Below are positions 9,031-15,552 of a stretch of DNA of 56,847 bases, piece by piece. Every line of letters starts with the position of its first letter. The stretch's first letter is position 1. The position numbers and the translations under genes were made by a program. Source of the DNA: Membranihabitans marinus (GTDB taxonomy: Bacteria > Bacteroidota > Bacteroidia > Chitinophagales > Saprospiraceae); NCBI RefSeq assembly GCF_021729155.1, contig NZ_JAJQYA010000034.1, positions 1-56,847 on the forward strand, read 5' to 3'. The notes under the pieces are model-generated. The model made no database searches. It was given only the letters and a program-made list of their open reading frames with translations, and had not been told where the DNA came from.

Positions 9031-9805
9031 CAGCTAGGCCCATTATTTTATCAAAAGCTTTGTAATCGGTTAAATCGTATTGGGAGGGAACTACAGATAC
9101 ATAGCCTTCCTGTAGGGCTTGAATGTCTGTCCCACTACCTGCGTCACGATTTTCCAATTGACCGTGTAGCCAATAGTATTTTCCCCCGCGTGGGTCTTCA
9201 CCCTGCTGAAATTCTTCCACCCATCGCGCATTGGCTTGTCGACAGACCTTGATGCCTTTAAGTGTGTTGTCGGCGCTGATAGGGATATTGACATTTAGCA
9301 ATATGGGGTGAATGGGATTGGCCGGCTTTTTCAATAAAAATTCACTGAGGTGTTTAGCCACTTTTTTGGCTACGGTAAAATCCGCTTCATAGGAATAATC
9401 CAAATAGGAAAATCCAATGCTATGGATGCCTTCCAATGCCGCTTCCATGGCAGCAGACATTGTTCCGCTATACAATATATTAATAGAGTGATTGGCGCCG
9501 TGATTGATACCAGAAACACATAGGTCAATCGTATCCTCTTTGAGGATAACGTGTTTGGCCATTTTGACACAGTCCACCGGAGTGCCACTGCATTCGTAGG
9601 CTTCTATTCCATGAAAGGGGTCAACGGGATTGATCCTTATGGGGTCGGTTAGGGTAATGGCATGACCTTGTCCGCTCTGTGGTGAGTCGGGAGAGACGAC
9701 TACAATACGGCCGAGATCTTTGACTGCATGGACTAAGGCTTTCAAACCTGGAGCGAACATACCATCGTCATTGGTAATTAATATTAAAGGTGTTTTTTGA
9801 ACCAT
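9020..9805 (-). CDS. surE: 5'/3'-nucleotidase SurE
   Basis: 261 aa. A metal-dependent nucleoside monophosphate phosphatase. The catalytic motif ITNDDG (10-15) begins the protein. SGTPVDCVKMA, CVSGINHGANHSINILYSGTMSAAMEA and LLNVNIPI are the family signatures. I place the start at the ATG at 9805; a longer reading frame begins with TTG at 9841 and adds 12 residues ahead of the usual N-terminus. First gene of the surE-membrane protein-lpxB unit, transcribed away from hemH. Confidence 0.95.
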   Translation of the reverse strand: MVQKTPLILITNDDGMFAPGLKALVHAVKDLGRIVVVSPDSPQSGQGHAITLTDPIRINPVDPFHGIEAYECSGTPVDCVKMAKHVILKEDTIDLCVSGINHGANHSINILYSGTMSAAMEAALEGIHSIGFSYLDYSYEADFTVAKKVAKHLSEFLLKKPANPIHPILLNVNIPISADNTLKGIKVCRQANARWVEEFQQGEDPRGGKYYWLHGQLENRDAGSGTDIQALQEGYVSVVPSQYDLTDYKAFDKIMGLADVQ

Positions 9806-10104
9806 TTTTAAGTGAATTTGTAAAATATTTACTAGGGACAACTATGCTTTGCTTACTTTTATTTTATTGCTATCCGTTATCTAGCCAATACTCTAAAGAA
9901 ATAGTATATAAATAAAAAAATAAACCAAGTTTTAAAATAAAGCTTCTCTTTTGGGAGATTTTTGTCAAAAATAGTCAATTTTGTGGAAAGCAGATCTTTG
10001 ACGATGCATTCTTCGTCATTACATGGGTAATGATGTTGTGTTTTTGTGAACAAATACATCGTGAACCAATTGATCAAATTATTATATAATTTATTAGAAT
10101 ACAA

Positions 10105-11124
10105 ATGCAAAAAGGGAAGACTGGCGTTCTTTTAGTAAATCTGGGCACCCCAGATAGTGCTCGTGTAGGTGATGTACGCAAGTATCTCAAAGAATTCTTA
10201 TTAGATGGCAGAGTGATCGATATCCCCCCGTTGAATCGACAACTTTTGGTCAGGGGAATTATCGCTCCATTTCGTTCACCCAAGTCGGCAAAAGAGTATG
10301 AAAAATTGTGGACAAGTGCAGGTTCTCCAATCAAAATCTATGGTTTTGAGTTAAGAGATAAATTGCAAAACGTTTTGGGTGAGGATTTTCATGTAGTCCT
10401 CGGAATGAGGTATCAGAGTCCATCGATTGAAAGTGCTATCAATGAATTGTATGCCAAAGATATAGGTAAATTAATCGTCATCCCATTGTTTCCCCAATAT
10501 GCAAGTGCAACGGTGGGATCTGTTATCGAAGAAGTCATGGACCAACTGAAGTCCAGACAGACCTTTCCGGCCCTAAGTATGGTTAATCAATTTTATGACA
10601 GAGGTGATTTTATTGAGGCTTGGGCTGCTATAGGTAGTAAGTACGATGCCGACAGCTACGATAAAATATTGTTTAGTTATCACGGTATACCACAGCGGCA
10701 ATTGTTTAAGGCCGATAGTCATCAGTACTGTAAGGCCGACGGTCAGTGTTGCCAGCAGATTTCTGAACGCAATCAATTTTGTTATTCGGCACAGTGTTTT
10801 CACAACACTCGGTTGTTGATAGAGCGGATGAAATTGGATCCCAAAAAATGCATTACTACTTTTCAATCCCGGCTCGGTAAATCCGAATGGACCCAGCCTT
10901 ATACCGAAGCGACTATACATCAGTTGGCGGAAGAAGGATGTAAAAGGATCCTTATTTTTAGTCCTGCCTTTGTAGCTGATTGTTTGGAAACAACGGTAGA
11001 ATTGGGCATGGAATACAAGGAAATGTTTCTGGAATCGGGTGGTGAAGTTTTTGATATGGTTGAAAGTCTAAACACTTCAGATCAATGGGTGAGTACGCTG
11101 GCTCATATGGTTCACGAATCGTAA
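10105..11124 (+). CDS. hemH: Ferrochelatase with internal cysteine cluster
   Basis: 339 aa. It inserts ferrous iron into protoporphyrin IX in the last step of haem synthesis. N-terminal VLLVNLGTPDS (8-18), catalytic His193 in FSYHGIP (190-196), and the acidic motif FVADCLETTVELG near the C-terminus. Unusual: five cysteines (Cys209, 215, 216, 226, 231) within 23 residues after the catalytic loop. A class of ferrochelatases, described for example in Myxococcus, binds a [2Fe-2S] cluster through four cysteines in an internal segment of about 20 residues. This protein fits that class by position and number; cluster binding is inferred. holA follows after 10 bp. Confidence 0.96.
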   Translation: MQKGKTGVLLVNLGTPDSARVGDVRKYLKEFLLDGRVIDIPPLNRQLLVRGIIAPFRSPKSAKEYEKLWTSAGSPIKIYGFELRDKLQNVLGEDFHVVLGMRYQSPSIESAINELYAKDIGKLIVIPLFPQYASATVGSVIEEVMDQLKSRQTFPALSMVNQFYDRGDFIEAWAAIGSKYDADSYDKILFSYHGIPQRQLFKADSHQYCKADGQCCQQISERNQFCYSAQCFHNTRLLIERMKLDPKKCITTFQSRLGKSEWTQPYTEATIHQLAEEGCKRILIFSPAFVADCLETTVELGMEYKEMFLESGGEVFDMVESLNTSDQWVSTLAHMVHES

Positions 11125-11134
11125 TAACAACTGA

Positions 11135-12139
11135 ATGGATTTTATAAAATTTAAAGACAAAGTTAAGTTAAACCCTTATCAGCCCATTTACTTTTTATAC
11201 GGGGAAGAGGCCTACTTTATCGATCAATTGTCCGCATTTATTGTGGAGCAAACGGTGGAGCCAGCCATGAAGGATTTTAATTTTATGTTGTTGTATGGAG
11301 AGGATGCATCCTATGCCAACCTTATGGACAGCGTATCGAGATATCCTATGATGGCAGAACATCAAGTGGTGGTATTGCGTGAGGCTCAGCGGATGAAGGA
11401 GTTTGATATGATGCATACTTATTTTGCCCAACCTCAATCGTCTACAGTATTTATTATAGAGTACAAAAATAAGATCGACAAGCGTTTAAAGCATTTTAAA
11501 CATTTGGCGAAATTGGATACCGCTTTTGAATCCAAGAAGGTTCGGGATTATGAGATTGCCAATTGGATAATGGCCTATATTAAGAGTCAGAAAGGCGATA
11601 TCAGTATTCAAAATGCCCAGTTGATTGCTGAGCATTTGGGTTCGGATTTAAATAAGGTGGTCAATGAAATTCAAAAATTAACCATCAATTTAGGTCCTGG
11701 GGCCAAGATTACTGGAGACGATATCGAAAAGTACATCGGTATCAGTAAGGATTACAATATTTTTGAATTACAAAAGGCTATTGGTTTAAGGGATCATGGG
11801 AGAGTGATTAAGATTACTGAGCATATGGCGCACAACGAAAAGGATTTTCCCTTAGTCATGTTGGTGTCTATATTGTTTAATTATTTTTCGAAGATATATA
11901 TGTTTCATTTTTTGAAACAGTCACCGCCGGCAGAGAAGATGAAGGCGTTAGGTTTGGGGTCTGCGTTTTTCCTCAAAGAGTTTGAGCAGGCCAGTAAAAA
12001 CTATCCTTTGGACAAGTGTGAGAAGGTGTTGCGGTTGCTTCAAGATTTCGATTTGCGCAGTAAGGGGATCGGCAATCCATCTGGGGAGAAGGGTGGATTG
12101 GTCAAGGAGTTGATCATCCGAATGACCGAATGTAACTGA
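11135..12139 (+). CDS. holA: DNA polymerase III subunit delta
   Basis: 334 aa. The clamp-loader subunit that opens the sliding clamp. N-terminal YQPIYFLYGEEAYFIDQL, then SRYPMMAEHQVVVLREAQ and VFIIEYKNKIDKRLKHFKHL, AEHLGSDLNKVVNEIQKL and the helical C-terminal collar domain. The length is typical. Co-transcribed with hemH (10-bp gap). Its TGA stop is also the first three bases of a three-hairpin repeat element (TGAATGAAG), so repeat sequence starts with no spacer after the gene and no separate terminator is seen. Confidence 0.95.
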   Translation: MDFIKFKDKVKLNPYQPIYFLYGEEAYFIDQLSAFIVEQTVEPAMKDFNFMLLYGEDASYANLMDSVSRYPMMAEHQVVVLREAQRMKEFDMMHTYFAQPQSSTVFIIEYKNKIDKRLKHFKHLAKLDTAFESKKVRDYEIANWIMAYIKSQKGDISIQNAQLIAEHLGSDLNKVVNEIQKLTINLGPGAKITGDDIEKYIGISKDYNIFELQKAIGLRDHGRVIKITEHMAHNEKDFPLVMLVSILFNYFSKIYMFHFLKQSPPAEKMKALGLGSAFFLKEFEQASKNYPLDKCEKVLRLLQDFDLRSKGIGNPSGEKGGLVKELIIRMTECN

Positions 12140-12215
12140 ATGAAGTCACGTAGTGACCAAATGCCCTTAATGGGCATTTGATGAAGGAACCGGAGCCACT
12201 GTGCTCCGGGTGGGT
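12137..12215 (+). repeat. Three-hairpin element, copy with complete stems
   Basis: TGAATGAA leads into hairpin 1 (GTCAC-GTA-GTGAC, 12145-12157), hairpin 2 (AAATGCCC-TTAAT-GGGCATTT, 12159-12179), linker GATGAAGGAA, hairpin 3 (CCGGAGC-CACTGT-GCTCCGG, 12190-12209) and tail GTGGGT. This copy serves as the reference for the family. Loops, linker and tail recur in the other copies; the stem sequences do not. Confidence 0.85.
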
Positions 12216-12321
12216 AGGCATTAAAAAATATGACAGGAGACGCAAGGCATTGCGTCTCTACGTCGAGGCGTGACTGCACCGTAATTCGATACGATTACTT
12301 TTGATCTTATTTCGTCTTTTC

Positions 12322-12410
12322 AGGTGACTGAGCATAGTTGTCCGAAGGACAACCAAATGCCGTAAATCGGCATTTGGCGAAGGAACCGAGGCCACTGTGC
12401 CGAGGCGTGA
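12322..12410 (+). repeat. Three-hairpin element with degenerate third hairpin
   Basis: Hairpin 1 GTTGTCC-GAA-GGACAAC (12337-12353) and hairpin 2 AAATGCCG-TAAAT-CGGCATTT (12355-12375) are intact. The third begins CCGAGGC-CACTGT-GCC but then runs into the GAGGCGTGATTGC family instead of closing. It matches the inverted copy at 36882-36962 through hairpins 1 and 2 and the linker, and diverges at hairpin 3. Confidence 0.8.
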
Positions 12411-12544
12411 TTGCCCCAAAAATCGTCAGGTTCTCAGCCACTGGCTCCGGCATGATATTCATAAAAATTCATGACAATCATTATTGTGCCGAGGCGTGAT
12501 TGCACCGTAAATCGATAGGTTTTCAGCCACTGGCTTTGGGCAAA

Positions 12545-12765
12545 CCAATCTAATAATAAGAGAAAAGTCCTGAAAGGACGTAGTCTAATAGCATAGGGTG
12601 AAACCCTATGAAAAGGATGCCTTCCTAGAAAAAAGTCCTGAAAGGACGAAGTAATTCATTTCTATCGACAGCAAACATCATTTTCCTATCAAAATCAAAG
12701 ATTGATATGAATTGAATGATAATGCTCCTGATTTTGTCACACTTTTTGCCCAATCTATCCTATTA
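12545..12765 (+). repeat. REP-like composite element (reference copy)
   Basis: Two GTCCTGAAAGGAC palindromes (12567-12579 and 12635-12647) flank a CATAGGGTGAAACCCTATG hairpin (12592-12610). A ~110-bp tail follows, running from GACAGCAAACAT to TTTGTCACACTTTTTGCCC (12733-12751). Related copies: 21700-22100 (interrupted by a MITE), 33365-33815 inverted, 55975-56060 and 56775 onward. The hairpins resemble REP sequences mobilised by RAYT transposases, but none is encoded here. GAAGTAATTCATTTC (12649-12663) is the unoccupied form of one MITE insertion site. Confidence 0.8.
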
Positions 12766-13191
12766 CCCAATCGACGTTAAGTCGATTGGGTACTTTCCTC
12801 TCCCACCCAATGCGCAGAGGCATTGGCGCCTTCATCCTGGCATCCCCACCCACGACACAGTGGTCGTGGTTCCCTCGCCATTGATCCATTTAGGATCAAT
12901 GGTGCTACGCACTTTACTCGGTCATCCTCTGCGGCATGACTATACTTTACGAAATCTGACTTTGGTGGTTTAGACTTCCAATCGTCAGAATACATTTGTC
13001 AGAATATTGCTTTATGACATTCGATCATCTATTAAGGATACCGATTTTAGTTTAATCTATCCAAAAGATATTTCTTGTCTTTTCTTCAAATTATTAATTC
13101 GCAGGTGGCACTGTAGGGTATTAATCATGACAAATCCAATCTTTGTATTTCCTTAGCAGCAATCCTTTTTAATATTTCGAACGCATCTGAA

Positions 13192-13767
13192 CTATTCTAA
13201 ATTTGATTCTTTTGAATGAATACTGTCCTTCACATTTAATAATAGTTCAGAAAGTTTTGCCATATCGTTTTCTTGATATAATTTTTCGTAAATAGGTTTT
13301 GAACGTATTTCATAATGTTGCTCATAATAATCATAAGGAGGATAATCATTTTCCAGAGTGGTATTAAATTTTTGATCTAAATCCTTAATCTCCATAAATA
13401 ACTTTTGTTTTAATTCGAGCATCTGGTCAATTTCTTCCTTTGAATAAGAGTCTAATTTTTCCTGAAATTTGGAATCAATTTTTGATAGATAGGCTATAAA
13501 TTCTCTTTCCGGATTTAATCTTTTATGAATGGATACCCATTGTTTTAATATAGAATCCATTTCTACCAAATTTACGTCCGCGATGGTTTTTTCTGATATA
13601 ATACCATCTAAATCAGCGACTGTCAAATCGTATTTACTTAGTAACTGATAAAATGCATCTGACTTGTGTTTTTGGCTTGAATCTTCACTTTGATTTTTAC
13701 ATGAGATAAGCAATAAACATAAAATGATAATTGAATAAAAGAAGGTTAGTGATTTTAAATTTTTCAT
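13192..13767 (-). CDS. Putative lipoprotein, function unknown
   Basis: 191 aa. Lipoprotein signal peptide with hydrophobic core (residues 8-22) and lipobox ending at Cys23 (LLLISC). The mature part is charged and helical, with strings of Lys, Glu and Asp (FQEKLDSYSKEEIDQMLELKQKLFMEIKDL in part), suggesting coiled coil. No family recognised. It has more AT-rich flanks than its neighbours and sits between two repeat-bearing regions; transcription direction agrees with the surface-protein block to its right. Confidence 0.65.
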   Translation of the reverse strand: MKNLKSLTFFYSIIILCLLLISCKNQSEDSSQKHKSDAFYQLLSKYDLTVADLDGIISEKTIADVNLVEMDSILKQWVSIHKRLNPEREFIAYLSKIDSKFQEKLDSYSKEEIDQMLELKQKLFMEIKDLDQKFNTTLENDYPPYDYYEQHYEIRSKPIYEKLYQENDMAKLSELLLNVKDSIHSKESNLE

Positions 13768-14658
13768 AATTTCATATTTTTATAGAAAAGTGGTTATTAC
13801 ATCTATGTGTTCCGTAGTATTCTCGGTTCCCGTAACCAAGCGGAAGCCCAATTGCGTCGGTAATGCATACTTTTCTAGTTCCTAAATCTTACAATCATTT
13901 TATTTGAATTACCATTATCGATGTTGTGTATAAAGACCTTGAAAAACGTGAGTCTAAATGTTGTCGCTGAAGGAAAAAAACAGTTTGTTTTAGAGGCCAC
14001 ACCTAGCTTCATAAAAAATGAGTAATCTGCTGTCTTCAGCCTAGCCAATCAATTACTCTAATCCAATTGTGTGATCGCTTTATGGTGTTTCTCTGTTGCA
14101 GCCATATCCATCATATAGACAATGTCTTATTTGATAATTACATAATAAAACAAAATAATGTATTTAAATTTTCACTTTAGTGTGTTTTGGGCGCTATACA
14201 ATATATTAAATTTTGTTTAAATTTTATTTGTGTAGTGTGTTTTATTTAAAAATAAAGTTTTGCTGATGGTGGTTTATTGGGGTTGAAGTGCTGTGTGGGC
14301 AATGTAACGCGGTGGGAATCCTAATCATCCGAGGTGCAGTGACCTCGGCTTCTTGAATACAATAATATTTTTACGGTGACAAGTACTTAAACTTGTCAAT
14401 TTAAATGCAGTGTCGTCACGATGCTGAGGCCACTGTGCTCCGGCATGGTATTTATAAAAATTCAAGACAATCATTATTGTGCTACGACGTGATTACCCCG
14501 TTAATCTTATGGGATGTTCCATAGTATCGTGGGGCAATTTTCTATTACATTTGAAGATGTAGAAACAAATCGAAGTATAACCGATAATTATATATGCATT
14601 TGGTATTATTTGGTAATAGGTGAAAAGCGGATAGCTAAGATGATGTCGCAAGTATGTA
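13768..14658. other. Gene-free region with repeat fragments
   Basis: 891 bp upstream of the lipoprotein gene. 13768-14280 is AT-rich with no recognised element. 14310-14515 holds fragments of the GAGGCCACTGTG/CTCCGGCATG unit and an ACAAT-CATT-ATTGT hairpin (near 14470). 14552-14606 is a 55-bp direct repeat of 22371-22425. A 75-codon plus-strand ORF (14514-14741) is made of this repeat and the antisense of the next gene, so I reject it as a gene. Confidence 0.6.
14552..14606 (+). repeat. 55-bp direct repeat, copy 1
   Basis: Identical by eye to 22371-22425 (TGAAGATGTAGAAACAAATC through GCATTTGGTAT). Flanks differ on both sides. Related GCATTTGGTAT/GCGTTTGGTAT ends occur near 39656 and 39847. 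Confidence 0.85.
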
Positions 14659-15546
14659 TCAATATTCAATTTTTACCCTTTGAATGTATTCGTTGTATAA
14701 ACCAAATACGCCGTGATTGCCAGGAATGTTGGAGTAAATAGGTTGAACCGTTTGATAGATATCTTCTCCAAAAGAAAAGAATTGCCTATTGTCTTTTTGG
14801 AATAAGATCCATGCTTCTGAGAAATAAGTGGTTTCTACATTGATATAGGATGCAAGCTCTCTCCCTTCTGGGTCTGTAGGGTCAGTAATATTTACAATTA
14901 AAAACTCTGGTTTGGAGTCCCATATAAGGGCGTCTGAAAAATCCATAAATAATAATTTTTTACTAAAAGTGGGGCGATCTAGATATTGACCAGTAGAATC
15001 CGATGGTGAAGTAAGGATGGTGTAGGCTCCGATGGGTTTTTCAATTTTGCCTAGTACTAATTCAACCAAAGTTACTTGAGTATTTGTGTCTATAGCTTGA
15101 GCCAGTTCGATAGATGAATATATCGGTTGAACAGGCAGGGACTCTGGAAGTGATTCATATACTCGATTGGATTGTAGGTCATGAACAGAGATACTATAGG
15201 TCTCGTCTATATTTAATTGTATTTCTTCTGGAAGCAAACTAAAGTAACCAGTAGAGTCCTCTGTCAATTTATATTTTTTTATTCCAGATTCCAATAGATA
15301 AACTTCAAGTGGGGGAACAGGGGGTACTACAGCAGTGAGTCCTTGAAGGGGTCTATTGTATTGAACCTCTACTCTGGCTCCATTTTGTGGGCTGGCATGA
15401 CCATAGATGAGTAAATGAGGTTGGTAAACAGGAAGATCTACTGGGACTACGATACTGCGATCACAACTGCAGAAAAATAGGCAGGTGATCAAGACGAAAG
15501 AAAACAAATGGAGAAATGGGCGGTTGAAATCACACATCATGTTCAT
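14659..15546 (-). CDS. DUF4249-type outer-membrane lipoprotein
   Basis: 295 aa. Signal peptide with lipobox near Cys28 (LFFCSC), then a domain beginning VVPVDLPVYQPHLLIYGHASPQ, resembling DUF4249 proteins that commonly sit next to TonB-dependent receptors in Bacteroidota. Likely surface-exposed partner of the receptor encoded just upstream (6-bp gap, so one operon). Substrate unknown. The ATG at 15546 gives MNMMCDFN; either nearby Met could also initiate without changing the signal peptide. Confidence 0.75.
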   Translation of the reverse strand: MNMMCDFNRPFLHLFSFVLITCLFFCSCDRSIVVPVDLPVYQPHLLIYGHASPQNGARVEVQYNRPLQGLTAVVPPVPPLEVYLLESGIKKYKLTEDSTGYFSLLPEEIQLNIDETYSISVHDLQSNRVYESLPESLPVQPIYSSIELAQAIDTNTQVTLVELVLGKIEKPIGAYTILTSPSDSTGQYLDRPTFSKKLLFMDFSDALIWDSKPEFLIVNITDPTDPEGRELASYINVETTYFSEAWILFQKDNRQFFSFGEDIYQTVQPIYSNIPGNHGVFGLYNEYIQRVKIEY

Positions 15547-15552
15547 TTTTAT

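Larger units (their letters stand above)
12137..13050. repeat. Repeat island 2
   Basis: About 0.9 kb between convergent holA and a lipoprotein gene. Order: three-hairpin element (12137-12215), GAGACGCAA hairpin (12236-12262), three-hairpin element with a broken third hairpin (12322-12410), two tandem GAGGCGTGATTGC units (12403-12540), a composite with two GTCCTGAAAGGAC hairpins (12545-12765), then inverted three-hairpin modules (about 12770-12950). Short ORFs here on both strands fall wholly inside repeats and are not genes. Confidence 0.85.

Noticed and set aside
9806-9841. Longer surE start (TTG at 9841)
   Set aside because: It adds 12 residues before the invariant N-terminal ITNDDG strand; the ATG at 9805 gives the standard N-terminus.
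9877-10110. 77-codon minus-strand frame between surE and hemH
   Set aside because: It overlaps the hemH start, has no recognisable domain or good start context, and is the AT-rich intergenic region read antisense.
12137-12215. Three-hairpin element as a tRNA-like or integron attC site
   Set aside because: It has no acceptor/anticodon pattern and no RYYYAAC-type attC core sites, and there is no integrase or cassette ORF structure around it.
12716-12995. Overlapping 85- and 72-codon frames on both strands
   Set aside because: Both consist of three-hairpin repeat sequence; open frames arise from palindromes and similar frames recur at other repeat copies.
14514-14741. 75-codon plus-strand frame
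   Set aside because: Half of it is the 55-bp repeat also found at 22371, and the rest is antisense to the DUF4249 gene.
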